NCBI GenBank assembly: GCA_017502875.1
Contig: JAFVUF010000025.1
Coordinates: 1 to 45,412 of the forward strand
DNA length: 45,412 nt
Source: Clostridia bacterium
GTDB lineage: Bacteria; Bacillota; Clostridia; Oscillospirales; CAG-272
Direction of reading: 5' to 3'
The notes beneath the pieces are model-generated. The model worked only from the letters and a program-made list of their open reading frames with translations, did no database searches and was not told the origin of the DNA. A program made the position numbers and the translations under genes. Below are positions 31,724 to 41,780 of this stretch, piece after piece (position 1 is the stretch's first letter; each line of letters starts with the position of its first letter).

Positions 31724-34700
31724 TTAAAAAAATCTTATCTGCGACGTCTCGCTTATTCCGTCGAGAACGCCGTTTCTTCTAAGTATTTCAATATGAGTTT
31801 TTGATATTTTGCTTCTCTCACGAAGCTCCTCTACCGACAGTATATCTCCGTTAGCCATCACCTCGGCAATGCTCTCCGCCGCCTTATCGCCAAGTCCGGG
31901 GAGCGCCGAAAACGGAATTCTTATTTTTCCGTCCTCGGGATTAAACTGCCTTGCCCATGACTTATGAAGGTCTACGGGTAAAAATTCAAGCCCTCTTGCG
32001 TAGAATTCAACGACAAGCTGCCATATCGGAATAAGCTCCTTCTCCGCCGCCGTCGCGTCTCTGCCCTTCTCGTTTATCTGGCGTATCTGGTCCTTTACGT
32101 ACTCCTTACCCTTCATTACGACCTCGGCGTCAAAGCCCTTGGGCGCAACGGTAAACATTGCCGCATAGAAGGCTATCGGGTGGTGCACCTTATACCAGCC
32201 GAGACGTATGGCGGATATATCGTACGCCACGGCGTGCGCCTTCGGAAACATGTATTCTATCTTGTTTGCGGAATCTATGTACCATTCGGGCACGTTATTC
32301 TTACGCATTATCTCTATCTGCTTTTCGGACAGGAACTTGTTTTTCTTTCGTACAGTTTCCATTATTGAGAACGCGTCTCCCGGCTCAAGTCCGCAGTGCG
32401 ATAAATAAACCATTATAGAGTCTCGTGTTCCTATACATTCGGAAATCGTACACGTTCCGTCAGCTATAAGCTCTCTCGCGTTACCGAGCCATACTCCCGT
32501 TCCGTGAGAAAGCCCCGATATCTGAAGCAGGTCGGAAAACGTCTTTGGCTTAGCCTCGACAAGCATTTGACGGACAAAGCTCGTTCCAAGCTCAGGAAGT
32601 CCGAAGGTTCCCGTCTGAGAATCTATATCCTCCGGCTTTACTCCGAGAGGCTCGGGGGTAAGCAAAAGATCGTAAACCCTCCTATCGTTCATTGGAACGT
32701 CGGCAATCTTCACACCTGAAAAGCGCTCCATATAAACGTACTTGGTCGGAACATCGTGTCCGAGACAGTCAAGCTTAAGTATGGTATCGTGGAGATGGTT
32801 AAAATCAAAGTGAGTGGTTATAATATCTGAGTTCGGGTCGTCAGCGGGGTGCTGAACGGGGGTAAAATCGTATATTTCGTACTCGTGAGGAATAACGACT
32901 ATTCCGCCGGGGTGCTGACCCGTAGTACGCTTTACGCCCACGCAACCGTTTACAAGCCTCTGTACCTCGGCTCTATTCAGGCTCTTTCCCGTTTCCTCCA
33001 TATACTTCTTAACGAATCCAAAAGCGGTTTTATCGGCAAGCGAGCCGAGCGTTCCCGCGCGGAAAACGTTTTCAGCGCCGAAGAGAACCTCACAGTATTT
33101 ATGCGCGTCCGCCTGTACGTCGCCTGAGAAATTAAGGTCGATATCGGGAGACTTTTCTCCGTGGAAGCCGAGGAACGTCTCAAATGGTATCTCGTGTCCG
33201 TCGCAGATATATTTCGTTCCACAGACAGGGCAGTTTTTGTCCTCAAGGTCAAAGCCAGAGCCGACCTCTCCGTGAGTAAAAAACTCGCTGTTTCTGCAAT
33301 TCGGGCAACGGTAATGCGGCGGCAGAGGATTAACCTCCGACACGCCAGCCATAGTGGCGACAAAGGACGACCCTACCGAGCCTCTCGAACCGACAAGATA
33401 CCCTTTGCTCTCACTGTTCGCTATCAGCTTCTGAGCTATCATATAAAGAACCGCAAAGCCGTTATCTATAATAGGCTTTAGCTCTCGGTTAAGTCTGTCC
33501 TCAACCTCCTTCGGAAGCTTGCCCTCGAACTCGTACCACTCTCTCGCTCTTTTCCAGCATATCTCCTGAAGCTCCTCGGGCGCTCCGGGAATTATTGGAG
33601 TGTACGTTCCTCTCGGTATAGGACGGATATCGCCCGAAATCATATCCGCTATCTTATTGGTGTTCTCAACGACTACCTCGTACGCCTTTTCCTCGCCAAG
33701 ATAGGAGAACTCCTCCAGCATTTCCTCGGTGGTTCTGAAATAAAGCCCCGAATCAAAGTCGGCGTCTTCATATTTCCCGTGGTTTAACACCTGGCGGTAT
33801 ATCTCGTCCTCGGGATTCATAAAGTGGGCGTCGCAGGTGGCACAAACGGGCTTACCAAGCTCCTCGCCAAGCTTTACTATCTTTCTGTTCAGGTTTCTTA
33901 TCTTTTCAAAGCCGGGGGCGCTGTAATCCGACGTGCTTTTCATAGACTCTCTTTCCGAGCGCTCCAGCATAAAGGCGTTATTGCAAAGCGGCTGAATTTC
34001 AAGATAATCGTAATAAGAGGCTATTTCCTTAAGCTCATCGTAGCTCTTATTCTCCACTACCGCGCGGTAAAGCTCGCCCGCCTCGCACGCCGAGCCTACG
34101 ATAATTCCCTCTCGGTACTCGTCAAGCAAGGTTTTGGGAACTCTTGCGCTGCGGTAAAAGTACTCAACGTAGCTTTTTGAAACGATTTTATAAAGGTTTT
34201 TAAGTCCCTCGGAGGTCTTTGCGAGAAGAATAGTGTGATATGTATTCTTTATTTTACGCGGGTCTGCCTTATCCGCCATAGTGGTAGACATAACCTCTGT
34301 GTCAAGCACGCCGTCCTCTTTAAGCTTCAGGTTCATCTTATGGAATATCTGCGCCGTTATCTCAGCGTCCGCGTCGGCGCGGTGATGATTGAAGTCTTCA
34401 AGGTGGAAATACTCCTGAAGGGTATCGAGCTTATGCTTTTTAAGCTCGGGATTGACAAAGCGCGACATAGCGCAGGTATCTATATACGTGCTGTTAAACT
34501 CATATCCGCACTCAACGCAAGCCGTTCTTATAAAGCTTGTATCGAACGGAGCGTTATGAGCGACAAGCGGTCTGTTTCCGCAGAAATCGAGGAAGCTTTT
34601 AAGCGCCTCTGCAAGCTTTGGCGCGCCCTTCACCATCTCGTCCGTTATTGAGGTAAGCTCAACTATCTCACCCGGAATTGCGATTTCGGGGTCGATGAAG

Positions 34701-36127
34701 GTATTGAAGCGGTCAAGTATCTCTCCGTTTTTGCAAATGACCGCGCCTATTTCGATTATCTTATCCATAACGCAGGAAAGTCCCGTCGTCTCAATATCGA
34801 ACACGACGAACTCGTCCTCGGCAAAGACGCATTTTCTGTCGCCAAATACGGCTCTCGCGGTATCGTCAACGAGATACGCCTCAACTCCGTAAAGAATTTT
34901 CAGCGGCGGGGGGCTGCCCTTATCCGTCATCTTATCCAGCGCCTCCATTGCGGGCGGAAAGCCCTGAACGTTTGCGTGGTCGGTAATTGCTAAGGCGGTA
35001 TGTCCCCAGCTTTTAGCCAGCTTCAAAATCTTTTTAGGCTCGATGAGAGCGTCCATCTGTGAAAGCTGAGTGTGCAGGTGCAGCTCAACTCTCTTTTTTT
35101 CAGCCCTGTCCTTACGGATAGGATTAGTTTTTATTTCAAGTATGTTAAGGGGATTAAACTCAACGGTCTCCGAGAACTTGTCCTCCGCCATTGTGCCGTT
35201 CATTGCCACGTCAGGTCCCGCGTCAAGCGACTCTACAAGCTTAAGCCCGTCCGCTGTCGGAAGAATTATCTTACACGGAAGCGACGCCTCGTTATCAGTC
35301 AGGCAGAAGGAAAGGATAAGCTTTTTGCCTCGGCTTACCTCCTTGGTTTCAAGACCGAACACCTTACCTAAAACCGTTCTTATTACACTCTCCGCGCCGC
35401 CCATTTCGGAAATAGGGGTTATTTCTTTTATGGAAAAAGCCTCTCCGTGCAGTGTCTTAGGCTCGGAATAATCGAACTCCATAAAGCCTATTCTCACCGT
35501 ATGACCATCCACGTGAGTGATGCCGTTTGTTTTCTTATAAACCGAGGTTTTTTCGACTACCGCCGCCTTGGACTTCGGAAGCGCGCTCTCCGCCTTCGCC
35601 ATAATCTCATTTGCGTACTGTTCAAGGCGAAGCGCCTTTTCCTCGTCGCGAATTATATCAACTGTATATTCTATATCAAATTCGTCTTTCAGTATCTGCG
35701 AGGCGATAAGGTGTGTATTATCGGAATACATCAGCTCTATTCCGCCGTTTGAAAACCCTATCTTTATTTCAACCCTCTTATTTTCGTTATCTACCGAATA
35801 ATCGTAATCGTAGAAAAAGCCCTTGGCTATCGCTCCTCTGTATTGAAGCTCAAGAAGCATCTCGTCTATGTATGAGGAAAGCCAGAATTCCCTACCGTAA
35901 TGCGTAATTATATGAACGTAATTAAGAGAATAAGCGCTTTTTATTTCTTCCTCTAAACGTCTTATGTCGGCTTTTCTGTAAACCCTCGGAAAATCCGCTA
36001 CTATTTCAAGCATTTTTCCCTCGCGGTTTATTCTGCACTTATATTCACCCGCGGACATAAGTATTTCCCTTTGAAGTCCGTCAGAATCGTATCTTGACAG
36101 ATACTCTATAAGAGGCTTTGTAGCCAT
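31724..36127 (-). CDS. polC: DNA polymerase III alpha subunit, Gram-positive PolC type
   Basis: A 1467-residue replicative polymerase. Order of domains: N-terminal OB/adaptor region (1-330); PHP domain starting VELHLHTQLSQMDA (near 350), split by the inserted DEDDh proofreading exonuclease (FDIETTGL near 443, NHHRADADAEIT at its end); the second PHP part and a Zn ribbon (CPNC...CPVCG, near 945-985). The polymerase core follows, with GSRGSVGSSFVATMAGVSEVNPLPPHY, FHGEKSPDIDLNFSGDVQADAHKY (catalytic Asp pair) and KRTTGQHPGGIVV, then helix-hairpin-helix near the C-terminus. AAGGAGAG precedes the ATG. It lies at the end of the pyrH-ispG housekeeping run, as is common in Firmicutes. Confidence 0.98.
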   Translation of the reverse strand: MATKPLIEYLSRYDSDGLQREILMSAGEYKCRINREGKMLEIVADFPRVYRKADIRRLEEEIKSAYSLNYVHIITHYGREFWLSSYIDEMLLELQYRGAIAKGFFYDYDYSVDNENKRVEIKIGFSNGGIELMYSDNTHLIASQILKDEFDIEYTVDIIRDEEKALRLEQYANEIMAKAESALPKSKAAVVEKTSVYKKTNGITHVDGHTVRIGFMEFDYSEPKTLHGEAFSIKEITPISEMGGAESVIRTVLGKVFGLETKEVSRGKKLILSFCLTDNEASLPCKIILPTADGLKLVESLDAGPDVAMNGTMAEDKFSETVEFNPLNILEIKTNPIRKDRAEKKRVELHLHTQLSQMDALIEPKKILKLAKSWGHTALAITDHANVQGFPPAMEALDKMTDKGSPPPLKILYGVEAYLVDDTARAVFGDRKCVFAEDEFVVFDIETTGLSCVMDKIIEIGAVICKNGEILDRFNTFIDPEIAIPGEIVELTSITDEMVKGAPKLAEALKSFLDFCGNRPLVAHNAPFDTSFIRTACVECGYEFNSTYIDTCAMSRFVNPELKKHKLDTLQEYFHLEDFNHHRADADAEITAQIFHKMNLKLKEDGVLDTEVMSTTMADKADPRKIKNTYHTILLAKTSEGLKNLYKIVSKSYVEYFYRSARVPKTLLDEYREGIIVGSACEAGELYRAVVENKSYDELKEIASYYDYLEIQPLCNNAFMLERSERESMKSTSDYSAPGFEKIRNLNRKIVKLGEELGKPVCATCDAHFMNPEDEIYRQVLNHGKYEDADFDSGLYFRTTEEMLEEFSYLGEEKAYEVVVENTNKIADMISGDIRPIPRGTYTPIIPGAPEELQEICWKRAREWYEFEGKLPKEVEDRLNRELKPIIDNGFAVLYMIAQKLIANSESKGYLVGSRGSVGSSFVATMAGVSEVNPLPPHYRCPNCRNSEFFTHGEVGSGFDLEDKNCPVCGTKYICDGHEIPFETFLGFHGEKSPDIDLNFSGDVQADAHKYCEVLFGAENVFRAGTLGSLADKTAFGFVKKYMEETGKSLNRAEVQRLVNGCVGVKRTTGQHPGGIVVIPHEYEIYDFTPVQHPADDPNSDIITTHFDFNHLHDTILKLDCLGHDVPTKYVYMERFSGVKIADVPMNDRRVYDLLLTPEPLGVKPEDIDSQTGTFGLPELGTSFVRQMLVEAKPKTFSDLLQISGLSHGTGVWLGNARELIADGTCTISECIGTRDSIMVYLSHCGLEPGDAFSIMETVRKKNKFLSEKQIEIMRKNNVPEWYIDSANKIEYMFPKAHAVAYDISAIRLGWYKVHHPIAFYAAMFTVAPKGFDAEVVMKGKEYVKDQIRQINEKGRDATAAEKELIPIWQLVVEFYARGLEFLPVDLHKSWARQFNPEDGKIRIPFSALPGLGDKAAESIAEVMANGDILSVEELRERSKISKTHIEILRRNGVLDGISETSQIRFF

Positions 36128-36166
36128 GCGCTTCTCTCCTTTCCGTTATTTTCAACCTTAAAAATA

Positions 36167-37231
36167 TTACATTCCGTTTATTTCGTCAATAAGCTCGGTT
36201 ATTATATTCTCCTCGCTTATCTTTCTTACAATCTCGCCCTTCTTTATCAGAAGCGCCTCGCCCTTACCACCCGCAATGCCGATATCGGCTTCTCTTGCTT
36301 CGCCGGGGCCGTTTACCGCGCACCCCATAAGCGCTACGGTCAGGGGTCTTTTGACCTTTATTTCATTCTGCCTTGACTCGAACTCGTTTACAAGTCCGAT
36401 AAGGTCTATCTGCGTTCTGCCGCAGGTCGGGCAGGAAACGAGGCTTACTCCACTCTCGTTATAGCCAACCGCTTTAAGTATATCCCTTGCCGCCTTTATT
36501 TCGTTTACGGGGTCTGCCGTAAGAGAAACCCTTACCGTATCGCCTATTCCGTCGGTGAGCAGCGAGCCTATTCCAACCGCGCTTTTGATAACACCCATAT
36601 ACGCGCTTCCCGCCTCGGTAACACCTATATGTAAGGGATAGTCGCATTTTTCGGCAAGAAGCCTGTTTGCCTCGATAACGTTTTTGCTGTTCGAGGACTT
36701 GATTGAGATTACCGTGTCGTAAAAATCGAATTTTTCAAGCAATGACGCATGATAAAGCGCGCTTTCCGCAAGCGCAATCGGTGTAGGCGAGCCGTAACGG
36801 GCAAGTATCTCCTTTTCAAGAGAGCCTGAATTAACGCCTATTCTTATCGGAAGCCCCTTTGCTCTGCAAGCCTTAACGACCTCGCGCACTCTGTCATCGC
36901 TTCCTATGTTTCCGGGATTAATCCGTATTTTGTCAGCGCCCGCCGCCGCACATTCCAGCGCTATTTTGTAGTCAAAATGGATATCCGCAACAAGAGGCAT
37001 TGTAACGCCCGCGTTTTTTGCGGCGTAAAAAACCTTTGCCGCCTCCTTCTGCGGAACAGCGAAGCGGAAAATATCGCACCCGGCCTCCTGCATAGCAAGA
37101 GCCTGACGGACACAGCCGTCAATATCAGTCGCGGGTACGCTTGACATTGACTGCACAGTAATTTTACTTTCGCTGCCAATATAAAGCGAGCCGACCTTTA
37201 CCTGTTTTGTTTTCCTTCTGACTATCTGCAC
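36167..37231 (-). CDS. ispG: 4-hydroxy-3-methylbut-2-enyl diphosphate synthase
   Basis: A 354-residue [4Fe-4S] enzyme of the MEP isoprenoid pathway, converting MEcPP to HMBPP. The N-terminal TIM barrel has TVQSMSSVPATDIDGCVRQ and FAVPQKEAAKVF; the cluster cysteines are in SCPTCGRTQIDL and MGCAVNGPGEAREADIGIAGGKG. It starts with GTG after GGAGGACAG. dxr, another gene of the pathway, is two genes upstream. Confidence 0.97.
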   Translation of the reverse strand: MQIVRRKTKQVKVGSLYIGSESKITVQSMSSVPATDIDGCVRQALAMQEAGCDIFRFAVPQKEAAKVFYAAKNAGVTMPLVADIHFDYKIALECAAAGADKIRINPGNIGSDDRVREVVKACRAKGLPIRIGVNSGSLEKEILARYGSPTPIALAESALYHASLLEKFDFYDTVISIKSSNSKNVIEANRLLAEKCDYPLHIGVTEAGSAYMGVIKSAVGIGSLLTDGIGDTVRVSLTADPVNEIKAARDILKAVGYNESGVSLVSCPTCGRTQIDLIGLVNEFESRQNEIKVKRPLTVALMGCAVNGPGEAREADIGIAGGKGEALLIKKGEIVRKISEENIITELIDEINGM

Positions 37232-37255
37232 GTTCTGTCCTCCGACGTCCTAAAG

Positions 37256-38353
37256 CTATCTGAATATCATCACGAACACGTCCTTAAACGCTACCACTAT
37301 AACGAGCGCCATAAGAAGCGTTATTCCAACAACGGTAGCGTACTCCTCTACCTTCCTTGGAAGCGGCTTTCTGATTATTGCCTCGGCTATAAGGAATACC
37401 AGCTTTCCGCCGTCAAGCCCCGGTATTGGGAGCAAATTGAATATTCCGAGGTTCATTGAAAGCATTACGGTTATTGAAAGCACCGAGCGAATTCCCAGCT
37501 TTGCCGCCTCGCCTATGACCTCACCGACTCCTATCGGTCCGGACATATGCTCAAGTCCGTACTTACCCGTAACCATTCCGACGAGAGAGTCAAAGACCTG
37601 AGTAACGACGTTTATACTGCCGAAAAACGACTGCTTTACTGTGTTTATGAAATTCTTTTCCTCACTGTATATCCTGAAATTTATGATACCGTACACTATT
37701 CCCTGTTGCTCGTCGGTAGGAAATGAAACGTCCTTGATTACTACCTTCTCTCCGTTTCTTTTCACCGTAACGTCAACCGGCTCCGCGCCCTTGTAAAATA
37801 TCGAATATACAAGCTCGTCGCCCGTAAATACACGCCTTGAACCAACCTTTATAACCTCGTCTCCCGATTTAAGACCGGAAAACTCCTCGGTTTTATCTCC
37901 CGTTTCGGTATCTACGAAATGAGCGATGGTCGTTGAGCCGTACTTTTCAGTACCGATAACTATAACCGACATAATTATGACGCCGAGAATAAGGTTCATA
38001 AGCGCGCCCGAAATTATTACTATAATCCTCTGCCATACGGGCCTTGCGTTAAAGGCGTATTCGGGAAGCTCCTCCCTTGGCGGATGATAGAGTATCTCTC
38101 TTCCCTCCTCATCAACCGTTTCAACGGTTCCGTCCTCAATATTATTAAAGCCTCCTATCGGGAAAGCTCTGACGGAATAAACCGTTCCGCTTTTTTTGCT
38201 CTGGCGTGAAAACAGCTTCGGTCCCATACCTATGGCAAATTCGTTTACTCTGATACCGAATATGCGGCAGGCTATAAAATGCCCAAGCTCGTGTACAAAT
38301 ATAAGAATTCCGAACACGATTACGGTTATAAAAAAGACCTTGACTGCTTCCAT
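37256..38353 (-). CDS. rseP: Site-2 zinc metalloprotease RseP/RasP
   Basis: A 365-residue intramembrane protease that cleaves anti-sigma factors and remnant signal peptides. The zinc motif HELGH is in GILIFVHELGHFIACRIFGIRV; the second active-site motif is NLLPIPGLDGGKL; one PDZ domain lies between (about 150-230, FSGLKSGDEVIKVGSRRV). Four membrane segments are visible. GGAGGA lies before the ATG. Position between dxr and ispG is the normal Firmicute arrangement. Confidence 0.96.
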   Translation of the reverse strand: MEAVKVFFITVIVFGILIFVHELGHFIACRIFGIRVNEFAIGMGPKLFSRQSKKSGTVYSVRAFPIGGFNNIEDGTVETVDEEGREILYHPPREELPEYAFNARPVWQRIIVIISGALMNLILGVIIMSVIVIGTEKYGSTTIAHFVDTETGDKTEEFSGLKSGDEVIKVGSRRVFTGDELVYSIFYKGAEPVDVTVKRNGEKVVIKDVSFPTDEQQGIVYGIINFRIYSEEKNFINTVKQSFFGSINVVTQVFDSLVGMVTGKYGLEHMSGPIGVGEVIGEAAKLGIRSVLSITVMLSMNLGIFNLLPIPGLDGGKLVFLIAEAIIRKPLPRKVEEYATVVGITLLMALVIVVAFKDVFVMIFR

Positions 38354-38378
38354 TATGCCGAAAAATCCTCCGTTAAGG

Positions 38379-39530
38379 TTATCCTCTGCGTACCCGTTCT
38401 CTTACGTAAGCGCGCGCCATCTTATCCGTTTCAAGCGCTGCCTCGGGCGATATATCGTCAATACCCGTTTCGTACGTTGCGTCCGTAACGACTTTGAAAA
38501 GCTCGGGAAGCGTTATTCCGTCATTTAGGAACATCGCTACCGCCTCCTCGTTTGCTCCGTTGAGCGCCGCGCCGTAGCTTCCGCCAAGCTTATGAGCCTC
38601 TTTTGCGAGGTTAAGCAATGGAAAAGTCTCGTAATCGGGCGCAAAGAAGGTCATCTTGGCAAGCTTTGCGAAATCAAGCGACTCCGCAACACCTTCAATT
38701 CTGTCGGGAGCTGTAAGCGCATACTGAATACACGAGCGCATATCGGGAGCGCCGAGCTGGGCTATGACCATATTATCTTTATATTCCACCATTGAGTGAA
38801 TTATGCTCTCTCGGTGTACTATAACGTCTATCATATCGGTAGTTACTCCGAATAGCCACGCCGCCTCGATTATTTCGAAGCCCTTATTCATAAGAGTTGC
38901 GCTGTCTATCGTTATTTTAGCGCCCATATTCCAAGTCGGGTGTTTAAGCGCCTGCGCGGCTGTAACAGTGGCAAGCTGCTGTGCCGTATAATTAAAAAAC
39001 GGACCTCCAGACGCGGTAAGTATAATTCTCTTCACGTCCTGCTTCTTTCCCGCTAGAAGCGACTGCCATACCGCGCAATGCTCGCTGTCAACGGGCAATA
39101 TTTCTTTTTTATTCTTCCCAGCAAGCTCCATAACATACGCGCCCGCGGTAACCAAGCTTTCCTTATTTGCAAGAGCAAGCGTCTTACCGCTTTCAAGCGT
39201 CCTTACGGTAGGCATAAGACCCGCAACACCCGTAATGGCGTTTAAAACGGTGTCCACGTCCGCCTCCATAGCAACGGTTGCCGCCGCATCCGAGCCGCCT
39301 ATAACCTTACAGTCAGTGTCCTTTAAAGCCGCTTTAAGACGTGATGCCGCTTCGGTATCGTTTACCGCGCAGAGCTTAACTCCGAAACGGCGCACTACAC
39401 GCTCTGCGGCGTAAACGTTTTTTCCGCAGCTGACTGCCCTGACCGCATAGCCCTTTTTTTCCGCGACGTCAAGCGCCTGCGTTCCGACAGAGCCGGTACA
39501 ACCGAGAACAGCTATTGTCCTTTCGTTCAT
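38379..39530 (-). CDS. dxr: 1-deoxy-D-xylulose-5-phosphate reductoisomerase
   Basis: A 383-residue NADPH-dependent enzyme of the MEP pathway. The nucleotide-binding motif is IAVLGCTGSVGTQALDVAEK; LALANKESLVTAG, PVDSEHCAVWQSL (metal and substrate residues), ILTASGGPFF and HPTWNMGAKITIDSATLMNKGFEIIEAAWLF are conserved. ATG at 39530 is preferred over the adjacent in-frame TTG because GGAGGG lies about eight bases upstream of it. Confidence 0.97.
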   Translation of the reverse strand: MNERTIAVLGCTGSVGTQALDVAEKKGYAVRAVSCGKNVYAAERVVRRFGVKLCAVNDTEAASRLKAALKDTDCKVIGGSDAAATVAMEADVDTVLNAITGVAGLMPTVRTLESGKTLALANKESLVTAGAYVMELAGKNKKEILPVDSEHCAVWQSLLAGKKQDVKRIILTASGGPFFNYTAQQLATVTAAQALKHPTWNMGAKITIDSATLMNKGFEIIEAAWLFGVTTDMIDVIVHRESIIHSMVEYKDNMVIAQLGAPDMRSCIQYALTAPDRIEGVAESLDFAKLAKMTFFAPDYETFPLLNLAKEAHKLGGSYGAALNGANEEAVAMFLNDGITLPELFKVVTDATYETGIDDISPEAALETDKMARAYVRERVRRG

Positions 39531-39552
39531 CAAACGTTCCCTCCGAGCAGCT

Positions 39553-40404
39553 TTACCAGCTTATGAAAAGTGGATAGCTTTCAAAGAGACGGCATACGAT
39601 ATATATAAATACCGAAACCGAGAAAAGCGAATCAAAGCGATCCATTACTCCGCCGTGTCCGGGGAAAAGCGTTCCGTAATCCTTGACTCCGTATTCTCTT
39701 TTGAGAAGTGAGGCTATAAGGTCGCCCCACTGGCTTACAAAGCCTCCTACAAGCGCAAGGCAAAGAAGCAGAACGTAATTTGGCTGCTTACCGAAGCCAA
39801 AATGCATTATCAGTCCAAAGGCGGCGGTTATCACAACAGTACCCACTATACCTCCGACAGCGCCCTCAACTGTTTTCTTCGGGCTGACATCGGGTATCAT
39901 TTTATGCTTTCCGAAGAATACTCCGACGAAGTACGCCATAGCGTCGCATACCCACGGAATAAGGAAAGCAAGCAAAAACAGGATAAGTCCGTACTGCTCA
40001 TTTATATCGCGAAGCAGAATAAGCGCGGAAAATCCAAAGCTGACGTAAACCGTCATCAAAACGGATTGCGCCAGATCCGAAAGCTTTATGCTTCCCTTGG
40101 AAAATACCGCGACAGTCATCATAGCCACGGTAAACGCCATGTATGAAAGAAGCATTACAGTAAGATATTTATCGGTATCAAGCAATCTTGCCAGAAGCTG
40201 AGCCTCGAGAGCTATCGCAAAGGTAGGTATCGACACCGCAAGCTTCTTTAACATTCCCGTACATTTGAGAAGCTCGTACATCGCAATAGCCGACATTAAA
40301 ACTGTCAAGAGAATAAGCGGCCAGTACTTTGAAAAAATAATGAACGGTACCAGCACCGCTATTCCTATAACTCCCGTAAGTATTCGCTTTAGCAAAAAAA
40401 TCAC
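39553..40404 (-). CDS. cdsA: Phosphatidate cytidylyltransferase
   Basis: A 283-residue integral membrane enzyme making CDP-diacylglycerol, the precursor of phospholipids. About eight hydrophobic segments are visible, and the C-terminal signature SLLKREYGVKDYGTLFPGHGGVMDRFDSL matches the CdsA family pattern. GTG start after AAAAGGAT. Confidence 0.95.
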   Translation of the reverse strand: MIFLLKRILTGVIGIAVLVPFIIFSKYWPLILLTVLMSAIAMYELLKCTGMLKKLAVSIPTFAIALEAQLLARLLDTDKYLTVMLLSYMAFTVAMMTVAVFSKGSIKLSDLAQSVLMTVYVSFGFSALILLRDINEQYGLILFLLAFLIPWVCDAMAYFVGVFFGKHKMIPDVSPKKTVEGAVGGIVGTVVITAAFGLIMHFGFGKQPNYVLLLCLALVGGFVSQWGDLIASLLKREYGVKDYGTLFPGHGGVMDRFDSLFSVSVFIYIVCRLFESYPLFISW

Positions 40405-40430
40405 ATCCTTTTCAGTGTTTTTCGTTGCCG

Positions 40431-41165
40431 TTACTTAACCGCACCGAAGCGTCTTGTTCTTTTGTAATAAGCGTTTATCGCTTCCTCAACTCCCGAAGGT
40501 CCGAAATCCGGCCACAGAGTCTCGGTAAAATAAAACTCCGCGTACGCCGCCTGCCAAAGCAGAAAGTTAGACAGTCTCTGCTCGCCCGCGGTACGCACTA
40601 TGAGATCAGGGTCAGGACACTCAGCGGTATAAAGCGCATTTCCTATATCCTGCTCCGTAACCGCAGTCCTGCCCTCCGAAATCAATTTATTTACAGCCTG
40701 AGTTATCTCGGCTCTGGCGCCGTAATTGAGCGCTATGTTCAAAACTCGGCTTTTGTCCTTGGTCATACGCTCCGTCTTGTCTATTTTTAGGCGGAGCGAC
40801 TCGGAAAGCTCATTTTTTGAACCGATAAACCTTAGCTTTACGTCGTAATCCGAGAGCCTGGCGATAACACGGTCAAGGTATTTTTCAAGAAGACCCATAA
40901 TCTTCTCTACCTCATCCTTAGGTCTTTTCCAATTTTCAGTGGAAAAGGCATAGACGGTTATTACCTCAAGACCTATTCCCTCACAGTACTCGACGATTTT
41001 TTCAAAAGCCTTCGCGCCCTCGGTGTGTCCGTGCTCACGGCTCTTACCTCTCGCCTTTGCCCATCTGCCGTTTCCGTCCATTATGAAGGCGATATGCTTA
41101 AGGTCGTCTCCTACACGAAGCAGTCTGCCGTCGGGTGAATACTGCGGTCTGTTGTTTATTTCCAT
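40431..41165 (-). CDS. uppS: Undecaprenyl diphosphate synthase
   Basis: A 244-residue cis-prenyltransferase that makes the C55 lipid carrier for cell wall synthesis. Substrate motifs HIAFIMDGNGRWAKARGKSREHGHTEGAKAF, VYAFSTENWKRP and DLIVRTAGEQRLSNFLLWQAAYAEFYF are diagnostic. The ATG at 41165 is given; a TTG two codons upstream is closer to the AAAGGA site and could be the real start. Confidence 0.96.
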   Translation of the reverse strand: MEINNRPQYSPDGRLLRVGDDLKHIAFIMDGNGRWAKARGKSREHGHTEGAKAFEKIVEYCEGIGLEVITVYAFSTENWKRPKDEVEKIMGLLEKYLDRVIARLSDYDVKLRFIGSKNELSESLRLKIDKTERMTKDKSRVLNIALNYGARAEITQAVNKLISEGRTAVTEQDIGNALYTAECPDPDLIVRTAGEQRLSNFLLWQAAYAEFYFTETLWPDFGPSGVEEAINAYYKRTRRFGAVK

Positions 41166-41190
41166 ATTCAAGCAATTCCTTTCAGAGCGC

Positions 41191-41745
41191 TTATACGGTC
41201 ATTATCTCCTTTTCCTTGGCTGCACCCGCGGCGTCAAGGAGCTTGATGTATTTATCGGTAAGGTCCTGAACGCTCTTCTCCGAAGCCTTCTGCTCGTCCT
41301 CGGTCATCTCGTTCTTCTTCTTCATATCCTTTGCCTTATCGTTTGCGTCGCGGCGAATGTTTCTGATGGATACCTTAGCCTCCTCAGTCATCTTCTGAAT
41401 CTGCTTTGCAAGGTCCTTTCTTCTGTCCTCGGTGAGAGGGGGAAAGTTAAGGCGAATGGTCTTTCCGTCATTCTGAGGAACGATTCCGAGATCGCTTGCG
41501 AGAATAGCCTTCTCAATCTGCTTGAGAAGCGACATATCCCAAGGAGTGATAGCAATGGTTCTGGCATCGGGAACGGAGATTGTCGCTACGCCGTTAATTG
41601 CTGTGGGAGAGCCGTAATAGTCAACGTTCACCTTGTCAAGAACGGCGGGATTAGCTCTGCCCGCTCTTATTGAATTGAGCTCACTTTCAAAGCTGCTCAC
41701 GGATTTCTGCATTTTGGTCTCAAATTCTTTCGTGTCGAGTTTCAT
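41191..41745 (-). CDS. frr: Ribosome recycling factor
   Basis: A 184-residue tRNA-mimicking protein that with EF-G splits post-termination ribosomes. LNSIRAGRANPAVLDKVNVDYYGSPTAINGVATISVPDARTIAITPWD and LNFPPLTEDRRKDLAKQ are diagnostic, followed by a long charged three-helix bundle segment. AAGGAAA lies before the ATG. It lies directly after pyrH, as in most bacteria. Confidence 0.97.
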   Translation of the reverse strand: MKLDTKEFETKMQKSVSSFESELNSIRAGRANPAVLDKVNVDYYGSPTAINGVATISVPDARTIAITPWDMSLLKQIEKAILASDLGIVPQNDGKTIRLNFPPLTEDRRKDLAKQIQKMTEEAKVSIRNIRRDANDKAKDMKKKNEMTEDEQKASEKSVQDLTDKYIKLLDAAGAAKEKEIMTV

Positions 41746-41780
41746 TGTATTTTTTCCTTTCGTTATAGAAAATTTATTTT